From Bacteroidales bacterium (GTDB taxonomy: Bacteria > Bacteroidota > Bacteroidia > Bacteroidales > P3), in the NCBI GenBank assembly GCA_017451385.1, contig JAFSPS010000038.1:46097-110096 (forward strand): a DNA stretch of 64,000 nucleotides. Reading direction: 5' to 3'. Of this stretch, positions 17,771-27,781 are shown piece by piece. Each line of letters opens with the position of its first letter. The first letter of the stretch is position 1. The position numbers and the translations under genes were made by a program. Under the pieces are notes generated by a model. It saw nothing but the letters and a program-made list of their open reading frames with translations. It was not told the DNA's origin and made no database searches.

Positions 17771-17781
17771 TCTGCTTAATT

Positions 17782-17820
17782 GGGAGAGAGGTATAGGCCT
17801 TTCTCCCATTATGCCTTTTG
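17782..17820 (+). terminator. Terminator-like stem-loop
   Basis: GGGAGAGAGG (17782-17791) pairs with CCTTTCTCCC (17798-17807) over 10 bp with one G-T pair, followed by ATTATGCC and T-rich sequence. The T-run is displaced, so termination may be partial; it lies between the first two zinc-ribbon genes. Confidence 0.5.
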
Positions 17821-17886
17821 GTTTTTGTGCGGAATGACAATATTTATCAAGAAGAAAAAAACATAAACCCTTGAAATATACACATT

Positions 17887-18639
17887 ATGGGTAAGCTGAT
17901 AAAAGAGGAGATAGGTGATGTCACTTATATTCAAATGTTCATATCAAATCCTATCGGGTTTTGTATGGGCATAAATACAAAACAAAAATTCTGGCATCAT
18001 CATGAGTGTGGTGGCATGATGATGTTAGGAGATAATGGCCATTTTAGATGCCATCGGTGTGGGGAAGATAGTGTATGGTTCAATTGGAATTTTATGGGTC
18101 CCGTGCAGCAAGTCGAGGCTGACTATTCCTCAAAAGGTTTTGTGGAAAAGAGCGAGGCGCAATATTCTGTAGGAAATTTAAAAGAATGTATTTTTAGGGC
18201 TGGCCAAATGATATCTGAGGCTGGCTTAAATTGGCAGCAGATTTGTTTTTTTCATCTTTCCGATAAACCTTTCTCAGAAAACGGTGTTCGGTACTTCCCT
18301 ATAAGGATGCCGAATCCGTTAAGTGATGATACAGATAAAAGAATATGGCGGCATAAATGTGAGGATGGAGATAGACCTGGAAGAATGTATGTCGGGACTA
18401 ATGGCTGTTTCCGTTGTGACAAGTGTTCCGCAGAATACCCTATTGCAAGATGGATTTTTCAGGAACCACAAATGAATGGTGAAGATAATTATTACATGAA
18501 AGCGATAGGTGAAGATAATTATTACATGAAAGCGATAGATGAGTGTGTAAATATTATTTCAAAATCAGACATTGATGTATTTTCGCATGAAGACAAGAAG
18601 TCGATTTTATCCACAATTATAAATAGCATAAAAGAATGA
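17887..18639 (+). CDS. Double zinc-ribbon-like protein
   Basis: A 250-residue protein with two copies of the local zinc-ribbon-like domain. Copy 1 (about 12-75) has FWHHHECGGMMMLGDN and FRCHRCGEDS; copy 2 (about 135-200) has IWRHKCEDGD and FRCDKCSAEYP. Both lack the first CPxC pair present in the neighbours (FISNPIGF and RMPNPLSD in its place), so metal binding may be weaker or use His residues. The middle carries the shared helix AGQMISEAGLNWQQ. A 30-bp tandem duplication adds a repeated GEDNYYMKAI near the C-terminus. Its stop overlaps the ATPase start by four bases, implying translational coupling. Confidence 0.65.
   Translation: MGKLIKEEIGDVTYIQMFISNPIGFCMGINTKQKFWHHHECGGMMMLGDNGHFRCHRCGEDSVWFNWNFMGPVQQVEADYSSKGFVEKSEAQYSVGNLKECIFRAGQMISEAGLNWQQICFFHLSDKPFSENGVRYFPIRMPNPLSDDTDKRIWRHKCEDGDRPGRMYVGTNGCFRCDKCSAEYPIARWIFQEPQMNGEDNYYMKAIGEDNYYMKAIDECVNIISKSDIDVFSHEDKKSILSTIINSIKE
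18478..18537 (+). repeat. 30-bp perfect tandem duplication inside coding sequence
   Basis: Two identical 30-bp units, 18478-18507 and 18508-18537, encode GEDNYYMKAI twice in frame. Perfect identity suggests a recent slippage or unequal-exchange event. Confidence 0.95.
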
Positions 18640-20690
18640 AAGATATGAAGATGACGGTATTGCCTACAGGGGCTGCCGATTTCCCTCCCAATACAATGAG
18701 TGTGTGGGTTACTAAGAATGACTGGGCACAGATATTCCCTAACGGAGAACAACCTGACGAACCTCGCTATGTTAAGGTTGTTTCTAAACATGTTTTGGCC
18801 AAGTTTACTTTTTACGCAAAAGTCTCTCTGTTGTCAGATAAAATGGCGTTTGCTGATGGTTCCATATTTGTTCCTAAGGGTGTGTTGCATGGCACATGGA
18901 TGTACGAGAAAGATATGGATGTGAGTGTGGCCTCCGTTGATAATAAGAATCTTGCGGTGGCAGAATCCGTGGTAGTAAGCCTTAATCCAGAAGAGGTTGC
19001 AAACTGGTCTGACGATGAGGTGCTGACAGCAGAGAATCTGTTTCGTTCGCGCGTGGGGGTGGTCTATGTGTGGCAGATGGTAAATGTGAATCCAGCCACG
19101 AAGCAGACGGTTCGTGGCGAGGTCACGGCTCTCTTCCCCAAGCCCAAAGAGCGAGGAGTGGCGTATAGAGTTGGTGATAACACAAAGGTGATATTTGAAG
19201 GTCTGCCCGCCAAACGTCAGAAGGTGATAGATTTCTCCAAAATAGGCGGCTTAGATAGTGTCATCAATCGTTTGCGTGAGATTATACAGATTCCAATCAA
19301 TTATCCCGAGTTGCTTACACGTTTTGGCATAGACCCGCCTAAGGGAATGATTCTCTATGGCCCTCCGGGCAATGGTAAGACAATGATAGCGAGGGCTGTT
19401 GCGCAATCAATGGGGTCGTCTTTTATTGAGATAGAGTTCTCCGAGGTGAAATCCAAGTATTTTGGAGAAGGGGAGCGCCGTTTGACCGAGAAGTTTCAAG
19501 AGGCAGCAACGAAAGGTAATTGTGTTGTATTCATTGATGAGATAGACTCGTTGGCATCTATGCGGAGTGACAAAAGTGGGGAGGCGCAGGTGTCGCTTGT
19601 AGCTACATTGTTGGTCCTTATGGATGGCATGAATAGCAACAGTCGGGTGTTCGTTATCGGCGCCACAAATCGTCTTGAGGCTGTTGATCCGGCTTTGCGT
19701 CGTCCTGGTCGTTTCGACTTGGAATTTGAGGTCCCCCTCCCCGACACTGACGCACGATTGGATATACTGCATAAATATGTACCGTTGAAGCATCAAGAGC
19801 TTCTGGCCCCGGATGTTAATGAGCAGTCAATGGAACTGCTAAGCGAGCTGACGGGAGGATATTCTGGTGCCGACATGAAGATGTTGTATCGCGAAGCCGC
19901 CATGGGTGCTATACGCCGTCACATGACGTTTGATGCAAAGAGCGGACGCGTTCAGCTGAATGGCGAGATGGAGGATATCAAGTTGCAGCACGAGGACTTT
20001 CTCACTGCTATGAAAGGTATTACCCCTACTCAGATGCGAGGAGAACAGTCCATAGCCAGTCATACTCTGTGGGACGATATTGTGGCACTTGACGACCAGA
20101 AAGCCGAGCTGCAAAGGATAGAGTCTGTTTTTTCGCAATGTGTGAATAATAGCGAGCTTCAGGAACGGCCCAGTTGTGCCAATCTTTTGGTCAAAGGACG
20201 AAGGGGTACGGGCAAGAGAACATTATCATCGGCTTTTGCTAAAAGATATGGCTACGACCTGCTCGTGTCGGACTGCATTGAGCTCGGAGCAATGATGCCA
20301 GATGATGCAATGCGCGAGATACGACGCATTGTTACAAAATGTCGCCAGTCAGCACCTGCTGTATGGGTGATACGAAATTTGGACAGATGCGAATATGCTG
20401 ATAGTGTGGCCAACAAGATTGTAGGCGAGTTGCAACGCCTAAACAAACATTTGAAGGTGATGGCTATCTTGACGGCAGAAAACATTGACAGGCTGCCAGA
20501 GTCCGCCCTTGGCTACAAAGCTTTCCAGAAAATAATAAATCTCGATATAAGTACTGACCAAATTGTTCGGGGTATGCAGAGCCTGTTCCCGAACGTATCG
20601 ATATCGTCTGCTGAAATTGGCAATTCCACTTTGGGTGAACTGATTCAGAAACAACGTGAAAAAAATATAATAGACAAAATAACACTATGA
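18636..20690 (+). CDS. CDC48/p97-like AAA+ ATPase with degenerate second ring
   Basis: A 684-residue type II AAA+ protein. An N-domain (1-195) is followed by the linker and D1 domain: Walker A GPPGNGKT (242-249), pore-loop region SKYFGEGER, Walker B VVFIDEID (297-304), sensor GATNR (342-346) and arginine fingers RRPGRFD (355-361). A second domain begins near 480; it keeps a Walker-A-like GRRGTGKRT (521-529), but at the Walker B position has VWVIRNLD (577-584) without the catalytic Asp-Glu, so only D1 should hydrolyse ATP. Such ATPases unfold or extract proteins. It overlaps both zinc-ribbon genes on either side by four bases (ATGA), marking a tight functional unit. Confidence 0.88.
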   Translation: MKDMKMTVLPTGAADFPPNTMSVWVTKNDWAQIFPNGEQPDEPRYVKVVSKHVLAKFTFYAKVSLLSDKMAFADGSIFVPKGVLHGTWMYEKDMDVSVASVDNKNLAVAESVVVSLNPEEVANWSDDEVLTAENLFRSRVGVVYVWQMVNVNPATKQTVRGEVTALFPKPKERGVAYRVGDNTKVIFEGLPAKRQKVIDFSKIGGLDSVINRLREIIQIPINYPELLTRFGIDPPKGMILYGPPGNGKTMIARAVAQSMGSSFIEIEFSEVKSKYFGEGERRLTEKFQEAATKGNCVVFIDEIDSLASMRSDKSGEAQVSLVATLLVLMDGMNSNSRVFVIGATNRLEAVDPALRRPGRFDLEFEVPLPDTDARLDILHKYVPLKHQELLAPDVNEQSMELLSELTGGYSGADMKMLYREAAMGAIRRHMTFDAKSGRVQLNGEMEDIKLQHEDFLTAMKGITPTQMRGEQSIASHTLWDDIVALDDQKAELQRIESVFSQCVNNSELQERPSCANLLVKGRRGTGKRTLSSAFAKRYGYDLLVSDCIELGAMMPDDAMREIRRIVTKCRQSAPAVWVIRNLDRCEYADSVANKIVGELQRLNKHLKVMAILTAENIDRLPESALGYKAFQKIINLDISTDQIVRGMQSLFPNVSISSAEIGNSTLGELIQKQREKNIIDKITL

Positions 20691-20992
20691 GAATAAATAT
20701 TTATATGGCGTGTCCGGGATGTAGAAAATCTTATGGTCATGCAGCTTCGGAGTATTGGACACATGGCGACGGATGTGGCGGTGTGCTACAGTTGGATGAA
20801 TATGCCAATGTGTGGTGTGCGCGGTGTGGGGAGCATGCCCACCTGACAGAAATGACACTTAGTTGTAATAGTGGGCGTCACAGATTCTATGTGCCAAGTA
20901 CTACAGGTTTTGCTGAAGCCATAACAACTTCGGCACAGATGGTTAACAGTAGTGGTATTAGATGGTTGCAAAACGTATTGAGATACCTTTAA
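20687..20992 (+). CDS. Zinc-ribbon-like protein, type 2
   Basis: A 101-residue protein with CPGC (about 9-12), the YWTHGDGCGGVLQLDEYA block, CARCG (about 44-48) and the terminal helix TTSAQMVNSSGIRWLQNVL. It corresponds domain-for-domain to the protein at 17408 and retains both Cys pairs. It overlaps the ATPase gene by four bases, so it is probably made in proportion to the ATPase. It has no signal peptide. Function unknown. Confidence 0.65.
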   Translation: MRINIYMACPGCRKSYGHAASEYWTHGDGCGGVLQLDEYANVWCARCGEHAHLTEMTLSCNSGRHRFYVPSTTGFAEAITTSAQMVNSSGIRWLQNVLRYL

Positions 20993-21087
20993 TTGCCATA
21001 CGATTCTTATTTCGATAGATTGCAAAAACTTACTGAAATCCTTTTGCTTGTCAGGTGTTTTATAAGTAACAACCCAATAGAAAAGAT

Positions 21088-22821
21088 ATGCTCCGTTTTG
21101 TGTTGATTCTTCTTTCTTTGTCTTATTGCTTTTTTGCAATGGGAGCGGAACCTGTTTCATCGCCTACCGAGGTACACTATGTGTATTCGGATACCACGCG
21201 AATGATAACTGCATCATCCCCTGATGCTGTGCATTATGTCTATTCTGATACGGCACAACTAACAGCAATTAAGCGAAATACGGAATTGACGGCAAGTAAT
21301 ACGGTCGAGAAATGGTATGATTATTCTATTGTGCTGGCTTTGTTAGCGCTTATTGTTGCCGTCACAACGCTTATTTTCACTATAAAAACGACGCGTTCGC
21401 AGAAAATGACGGAAAGAAATACCCGTCGTTGGACGACAGAAAGCGAAAGAGAAAATTTGAGAGAAGTAATACGTCATCTGAGTCTGGATTATGCCTATTT
21501 GTTGATTATGGAGAAAGAACTAAGGTATGGCTTAATTATCGACAAATCATCTTTACGTGTTTTGAATATTGATGTAGAGTTGTTGCATGCATTTGATGCA
21601 ATAGATGCCAAGTATGACCACTTGCTGATGGACAAAGCAAGATTCCTTGTTTTGCAATTGAACAAGCGACTGACCGATTTAGTAGATTCATACAAGAAAA
21701 ATGGTTTGGTGAACATAGAACACAATTATACTGATTGCAAAGATATGATTGTAGCCTTGGTCATCTGTTTAACGGATTTACATAATACTATTCATAACAG
21801 GAGAGAAAGATGTCGTTTCAAAAAAATGGCTAAAGTAGATTCTGTTGGCACAGAGTCGTGTTTGAAAGAAGAAGTTTTTGAAGAGGATTTGGATTTGCGC
21901 TCGTATCCATGCTATGATAAATATGCTGATGCTAATCTAAATTTTGTTTTTCAAAAATACTTTTTATTGATTAAGTCTTTCTTAGTAAAACCTCGCTCTG
22001 ACGATAATGATACTTCTTTTCGCGATTTTAACGAATTCTTGGATAAACTGAAAATTACAGATTGGAAAAAACAATTAGAGAATATCCGGACTACTATAGA
22101 TGATAACAAGTATTATTCTTTCTTCTATGGGGTTAATACTGATAAGACAACGAAAAGAAGGGGAATAATATATGAGTTAACCCATAAATGGAATAACCTA
22201 AGGGAGCGGAGGAGAGGGATGGATACTTGTAAAAGTCATGCGCGGATAATAGGGAATACTGTTGTCAAACAAGATTTGATAGATTATTTCAAAGCTATAA
22301 TCTCGTCAATATGGATTTGGCCGGACCTGTATAATACCGATTTGTCTTTTGCTAAAAAGGAATTCTTTTCAGGAGAGAATGGCGGTACGCTGTATATCAA
22401 GGCTAAAGATTTTGGCGAATATATAAATTGCCTATCAGGAAACGGCATTACAAAAAGTTTACTTTTTCTGCAATATGTAGATTTATCAAAGTGGGAAGAG
22501 GCAAAAACTATAGTTCGCAAACTATTATATACGAATGATAGTACATGGATTGTCTATGAATCTCGTAAAGTGAAAGATATATTCTCGGTCAAATATGTTG
22601 TGATTTTTTGTTATGTAGATGAGTTCCTGTATGAAGCCACATTCAGAACAGATACATATATATATGTTGATACAGATAGAGTAAGAAATATAAAAGAGGA
22701 GAGGCTTAAAGATGGTATAGAAGATGAGGACGAAGTGATTAATCAACTATGTAAATGTATAAAGATAATTTACCAGATAAATAAACTTATTGAGAAAAAT
22801 AGAATTTTATGCAAATGTTAG
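21088..22821 (+). CDS. Uncharacterised membrane-anchored protein
   Basis: A 577-residue protein not recognised. It has a signal peptide or first membrane segment (about 1-20), a short external stretch holding a twice-repeated (V)HYVYSDT motif (near residues 30 and 49), a second membrane helix at about 79-100 (YSIVLALLALIVAVTTLIF), and then about 470 cytoplasmic residues rich in Lys, Asp, Tyr and Ile. The coding sequence is clearly more A+T-rich than the housekeeping genes, suggesting acquisition. It lies 95 bp after the last zinc-ribbon gene and may be the membrane-associated component or effector of that cluster (inference). Confidence 0.55.
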   Translation: MLRFVLILLSLSYCFFAMGAEPVSSPTEVHYVYSDTTRMITASSPDAVHYVYSDTAQLTAIKRNTELTASNTVEKWYDYSIVLALLALIVAVTTLIFTIKTTRSQKMTERNTRRWTTESERENLREVIRHLSLDYAYLLIMEKELRYGLIIDKSSLRVLNIDVELLHAFDAIDAKYDHLLMDKARFLVLQLNKRLTDLVDSYKKNGLVNIEHNYTDCKDMIVALVICLTDLHNTIHNRRERCRFKKMAKVDSVGTESCLKEEVFEEDLDLRSYPCYDKYADANLNFVFQKYFLLIKSFLVKPRSDDNDTSFRDFNEFLDKLKITDWKKQLENIRTTIDDNKYYSFFYGVNTDKTTKRRGIIYELTHKWNNLRERRRGMDTCKSHARIIGNTVVKQDLIDYFKAIISSIWIWPDLYNTDLSFAKKEFFSGENGGTLYIKAKDFGEYINCLSGNGITKSLLFLQYVDLSKWEEAKTIVRKLLYTNDSTWIVYESRKVKDIFSVKYVVIFCYVDEFLYEATFRTDTYIYVDTDRVRNIKEERLKDGIEDEDEVINQLCKCIKIIYQINKLIEKNRILCKC

Positions 22822-22973
22822 TTGCTGCAACTAATAAAAGACCAAAACGCTTTTTATTTAGGCATTGTGTTGTAATTGTATGGTGGTGAGTGTGTTTACC
22901 AATTCACATTTCACATATTGTTTTTTAGTATATTTTTTTAATTTCATTAGTAACTCATAAAAGGTATAAGAAA

Positions 22974-23321
22974 ATGGGAACAATGAGTTTTCCTAAAAGG
23001 ACTGTTCAAAAAATAACCAATGGAAATCCATGGCCGGGTATTATCCTAATTTTGGGTCTTGTCGGTAGCGTTATTACGCTCATTGCATTGTGGATACGTG
23101 TGAATTTTTTTGTAGGGTTTCAAATAGGATTCATGGTCCTTAGTGCTACTTTTATTATCTCGCAAATAATAGATCTTGCAGTGGATGGTGATATTACCGT
23201 TAGAGACTTTATGGGTACCGTTTTTTTCCTTGGTGTAATCAATGCTTTGGGACTTTTGTTTGGCCCCATAGTATTGACCGTTATAATAGGTATTCTGATA
23301 ATAATGATGGTATCGGATTGA
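22974..23321 (+). CDS. Small hydrophobic membrane protein
   Basis: A 115-residue protein with about three or four transmembrane helices (NPWPGIILILGLVGSVITL, FFVGFQIGFMVLSATFII, and two near the C-terminus ending GPIVLTVIIGILIIMM). There are no recognisable motifs. ATG 22974 is used; ATG 22983 is equally possible. It follows the A+T-rich membrane gene by 152 bp, in which I see nothing else. Function unknown. Confidence 0.5.
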   Translation: MGTMSFPKRTVQKITNGNPWPGIILILGLVGSVITLIALWIRVNFFVGFQIGFMVLSATFIISQIIDLAVDGDITVRDFMGTVFFLGVINALGLLFGPIVLTVIIGILIIMMVSD

Positions 23322-23650
23322 TTTTCAGTTGGCCAGATTATGTGCATTCTGTTTTAAGAGAATACGTATCTAATGATATCCCGTAAATATGTTTTTTTTA
23401 GACGTCTGTGCAGGGCTATTGCATGCTCTTTCGTCTTCGTTGTACGAAATGCGTATTTGAGGTGGTCTATGTTGAATGAAGTGGTGGTTTGTCGCTTGAG
23501 AATGGGAAATTCGCCAAAATTATTTTTGAGAATGTCACTTCATTGATTTACCTACTTAAAAAAAACTGATACCGTCGTTTGCAAACATTTTTATATCTTT
23601 GCAGACTCAAAAATATTGTGAGAAATAGTAAGACTGCGGGAGATATATAA
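23322..23650. other. Intergenic region with one promoter element
   Basis: A 329-bp gap. TATCTTTG at 23594-23601 on the plus strand matches the -7 consensus and lies 50 bp before the next start codon. The remaining 270 bp show no gene, strong hairpin or repeat that I can support. Confidence 0.5.
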
Positions 23651-24202
23651 ATGAAGGCACGGTTCAAGAAGAAAACAAAAATAGTTGATATCGTTATTAC
23701 GGGTGTGGCGGGAACGTTGTCTGTTGGCATCATGCTCTATGGCATTTTCCATTTCGGCCTCAGCGAGTCGTGGTCTGAATTGGTGCTAAACTTTTTCTAT
23801 ATCGCTTGCTTTGTGATGATGTGGATGTATTTCTTCAATCGTCTTGACAGTACTAAATTCAACTATTGGTGTACGATATGCGTTGGCATCACCATCTTGT
23901 TGCGCGACATTCTTTTCCCGCCCCCAATTGCCGATAATCCGCTTCATTTGGTGTGTCTTACGTTGTCGGTGTTGCTTCTTGTCATGCTCACATTCTTCTA
24001 TGCCCGCAAGGATTGGAAGAGCTATTCCAAGGGCAACTTATGGATGATTTTTGTCGTTGATTTGGTCATTGCGATGATATACAACTATGTTGTTTACCTA
24101 TATCCTGACAATGAATATAGGAACTATCTTGTAACTGAATTTTGGATTCGTCCCACTATCACCTATGGGCTTGTGGCCTGTTTTGTGTCGGAGAAAGAGT
24201 AA
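23651..24202 (+). CDS. Uncharacterised inner-membrane protein
   Basis: A 183-residue protein with a basic N-terminus (MKARFKKKTK) and about five transmembrane segments, including IVITGVAGTLSVGIMLYGIF, VLNFFYIACFVMMWMYFF, LHLVCLTLSVLLLVMLTFFY and IFVVDLVIAMIYNYVVYLY. I know no function. It has its own promoter element at 23594-23601 and is convergent with the next gene, so it probably forms a single-gene unit. Confidence 0.65.
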   Translation: MKARFKKKTKIVDIVITGVAGTLSVGIMLYGIFHFGLSESWSELVLNFFYIACFVMMWMYFFNRLDSTKFNYWCTICVGITILLRDILFPPPIADNPLHLVCLTLSVLLLVMLTFFYARKDWKSYSKGNLWMIFVVDLVIAMIYNYVVYLYPDNEYRNYLVTEFWIRPTITYGLVACFVSEKE

Positions 24203-24289
24203 AAATAGTCGTCTGCAGTCTTTCGGCGTATGGTAGTCGTATTTTGGATAATACGGCGTGTGTAAGCGTTTCTAATGTATTGTTTTGGC

Positions 24290-24985
24290 TTATACGAGGC
24301 GTTCTATCTGCTTGTCGGTGGCGTAGGGGAATAGGGAGTGAAGGTGGTTGATGATGCGTTGGCGAGATTCTTCTGGCGTGCGGTCGCAATGGGTTATCCC
24401 GTCGCCGTACATGGCCTCTGGAGTGCAATAGCGTGCCACGCCCCATCCGTAGCGTTCGCCAGCACGCGTATATTTGTATTCGAAGTCGGCAATGCAGACG
24501 TAGGTGGACATTTCAAGGTCTTTAAGCAGCGCATCGCACTGGCTGCCTGTCTTCTCTATACGTTCTGCCTTCAACCCTTCTCCTTTCCATCGTTTGCGGC
24601 TGAGGCTATAGCCTGCCGCCTGCTTCAGCTCGTTGGAGAGTAGCGATTCGTGCTGTCGAAGTACCTGCAGCACATGGCGTGCTTCGGCATCCATACTGTC
24701 AAGCGGATGCAAAGAGCGGCGCCAGTTTATGAAGTCGGGTAGCCATTCGAGGCTGACGAACCCTGCTTTGCCGGCAAAGAACTTGCCATAGGCGCACTGC
24801 CATTCGCCTATTACGGGTCCTTTCCATTCCCATGGCCCTTCGTTGTCGGTGAACCACAGCTCTTCGGGTGTGTGCTCGGCAATAGAGAAGCCCTCTATGG
24901 TATTCTTGAAGAATGGCAGGAACCCCCATTCCAGCACTTGCTGCAGCACCTGCTGGCGGCTACGAAATTCAAAGGGTTGCATCAT
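24290..24985 (-). CDS. AlkZ-related winged-helix protein
   Basis: A 231-residue protein resembling the AlkZ-related/winged-helix DNA-binding family found in many Bacteroidetes: WEWKGPVIGEWQCAYGKFFA and AGFVSLEWLPDFINWRRS in the N-terminal half, a helix-turn-helix-like region around LSNELKQAAGYSLSRKRWKG, and RYGWGVARYCTPEAMYGD towards the end. AlkZ proteins are DNA glycosylases acting on interstrand crosslinks; whether this relative has activity is unknown. I start it at 24985 (two consecutive ATGs); the frame extends further but overlaps the enolase terminator. It lies downstream of eno on the same strand, beyond that terminator. Confidence 0.6.
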   Translation of the reverse strand: MMQPFEFRSRQQVLQQVLEWGFLPFFKNTIEGFSIAEHTPEELWFTDNEGPWEWKGPVIGEWQCAYGKFFAGKAGFVSLEWLPDFINWRRSLHPLDSMDAEARHVLQVLRQHESLLSNELKQAAGYSLSRKRWKGEGLKAERIEKTGSQCDALLKDLEMSTYVCIADFEYKYTRAGERYGWGVARYCTPEAMYGDGITHCDRTPEESRQRIINHLHSLFPYATDKQIERLV

Positions 24986-25040
24986 CGGTGATTTTTTTTC
25001 AATAACTATAATGGCAGAGCCATTGAAAGAAGTTGGTAAA

Positions 25041-25083
25041 TAAAACACAAGGGGGCTTACCCATGAGAAGAAAAGCCCCCTTG
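25041..25083 (-). terminator. Intrinsic terminator of eno
   Basis: CAAGGGGGCTT (25048-25058) and AAGCCCCCTTG (25073-25083) form a perfect 11-bp stem. Read on the minus strand, it is followed by TGTTTTATTT, and it lies 24 bp past the enolase stop codon. Confidence 0.9.
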
Positions 25084-25106
25084 AATGAATGCAGATGCCT
25101 GCAGAT

Positions 25107-26402
<1,296 letters not shown>

Positions 26403-26447
26403 TTAGTTTTTAAGAGGTTAGTAAATGAATAATTATAAACAAACGTG

Positions 26448-26455
26448 CAAAAATA
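26448..26455 (-). promoter_or_regulatory. Promoter -7 element for eno
   Basis: On the minus strand the sequence reads TATTTTTG (complement of CAAAAATA at 26448-26455), matching TAnnTTTG, about 50 bp before the eno ATG. A clear -33 element was not seen. Confidence 0.6.
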
Positions 26456-26700
26456 CGTTTTTTTCTGGAAAAAATGTTGTTGCAGGGCTAAGTTTTTTTT
26501 TGAAGAATGATGATGAGTGATTTGTTTAAATTCGACTTGCTCTAAAACGTTAGTGCAAGCCTCTGATATATTGTTTTTTTTGCCTCTCCGTTTACCGCTT
26601 ATTGAAAGATGTTCGGTACTTATAGGTGACACAGCGCACTACGAGAGTGGCGTTGTGTGTAGAGGTGTAATTGCAAATAATGATGTGGATGTCTTGTTGC
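26456..26700. other. Intergenic region with an unassigned hairpin
   Basis: This stretch lies between two divergent promoters and encodes nothing that I recognise. ACACAGCGC (from 26629) can pair with GGCGTTGTGT (to about 26658) in a 9-bp stem plus an inner 3-bp helix; its role is unknown. Confidence 0.35.
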
Positions 26701-26725
26701 AATTCAGTTATTTTAGTTATCTTTG
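26697..26725 (+). promoter_or_regulatory. Promoter of the PepSY-like gene
   Basis: TTG at 26697-26699, an 18-bp spacer and TATCTTTG at 26718-26725 match the Bacteroidetes consensus, 42 bp before the ATG at 26768. Confidence 0.7.
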
Positions 26726-26767
26726 CTTTTGTTTAATTGTTGGAAGATAAAATACAAAAGCAAGAAT

Positions 26768-27235
26768 ATGAAAAAGATAACTTTATTTGTTGCATTCTTT
26801 GTCCTCGCCATGAGTGGTGTGTTGGCACAGAATGCTGTGGAGATTGCCGAGAAGGATGTCCCATCGCGTAATGTTATTGATTTTCAGCGTCAGTCGCTTG
26901 ATGTGCGCAACGTTACATGGTTTCGTATAGACAGCATCACCTACGAGGTGCGTTTCATTGACGGTGACGACAACAATGCGGCAATACGCTACAGCCCTCG
27001 TGGTACGGAGACGCGCTACTATATAGATAAGAAATATTGTCCGCAGAGCATAAAGGACAGTGTCAGTAAGAATTATAAGGGCTTTGACATCACCGAGTTG
27101 TGTGCCAAGACCACGCGTCGCAATACCACCTATGAGGTACGAGTAAGCAAGAAGTCGGGGTTCCTCTTTTGGCGTAAGGAAAAGGAGGTGAAATATTTGA
27201 ACTTTGAGACAACGGGTGCTTTCATAGGGGAATAG
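26768..27235 (+). CDS. PepSY-like (DUF2874) exported protein
   Basis: A 155-residue exported protein with signal peptide MKKITLFVAFFVLAMSGVLA. The mature part has the alternating pattern of a PepSY-like domain: NVIDFQRQSLDVRNVTWFRI, then a second half beginning IKDSVSKNYKGFDITELCA and a beta strand with basic residues (YEVRVSKKSGFLFWRKE). Proteins of this type are periplasmic and are thought to bind or inhibit proteases or sense envelope state; the role here is unknown. It has its own promoter and a terminator, so it is a single-gene transcript. Confidence 0.65.
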   Translation: MKKITLFVAFFVLAMSGVLAQNAVEIAEKDVPSRNVIDFQRQSLDVRNVTWFRIDSITYEVRFIDGDDNNAAIRYSPRGTETRYYIDKKYCPQSIKDSVSKNYKGFDITELCAKTTRRNTTYEVRVSKKSGFLFWRKEKEVKYLNFETTGAFIGE

Positions 27236-27274
27236 TATGATTGCAGAGTCAGCGACGATGCTGGCGGAATAATA

Positions 27275-27308
27275 AAAGGGAAAGGTCGTTATGAAGACCT
27301 TTCCCTTT
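27275..27308. terminator. Bidirectional terminator
   Basis: AAAGGGAAAGGTC (27275-27287) and GACCTTTCCCTTT (27296-27308) form a perfect 13-bp stem. On the minus strand it is followed by TATTATTCC; on the plus strand by GTTGTAG. It separates convergent genes (PepSY-like and GntR) and can serve both. Confidence 0.85.
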
Positions 27309-27344
27309 GTTGTAGTTAGTGTACATTGCACTTCGGCTGTTTCG

Positions 27345-27701
27345 TTACTCTTCGTCTTTGAAAAGGTGTGAGATGTCGTCGATTGACAGGTGCAGCATTT
27401 TCATTTTTGCGATGACGGCGGGCAGCTCGTAGTTGAGAAATTCGCTTCGTTGCATGTCAAGGATACGCTGACAAGCTGAGGGAGCGACATAGTAGCCTGT
27501 GCCACGACGGTTGTAGATGACCTCTTGCTGGCTGAGCCAATCGAAGGAGCGCATGACGGTGTTTGGGGTCACGCCCAGTTCTACGGCTACTTCTCTTACA
27601 GAGGCAATGTGTTCGTCCTCCTTCCATTCGCCTTCCACTATGCGGCTGCACAGCTGGTCGGCTATCTGACGAAATATGGGTTGTTGTTTCTTAAATTCCA
27701 T
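27345..27701 (-). CDS. Short GntR-family regulator (YtrA type)
   Basis: A 118-residue transcription factor: N-terminal winged helix-turn-helix of GntR type (PIFRQIADQLCSRIVEGEW, ASVREVAVELGVTPNTVMRS, RRGTGYYVAP) followed by only about 45 residues, the short helical dimerisation tail of the YtrA subfamily. YtrA regulators usually sit beside an ABC transporter and repress it. Here the gene lies last, 80 bp after the permease gene on the same strand, and a palindromic site lies upstream of the ATPase gene at 29469, so autoregulation of the whole unit is likely (inference). Confidence 0.88.
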   Translation of the reverse strand: MEFKKQQPIFRQIADQLCSRIVEGEWKEDEHIASVREVAVELGVTPNTVMRSFDWLSQQEVIYNRRGTGYYVAPSACQRILDMQRSEFLNYELPAVIAKMKMLHLSIDDISHLFKDEE

Positions 27702-27781
27702 GACTGAATGTGGTGAACTGTTGTTAGCGAACAGTGAAATGATGTTTTAATAGTGTAGATGTTAAAGTGCTACATAATGTA

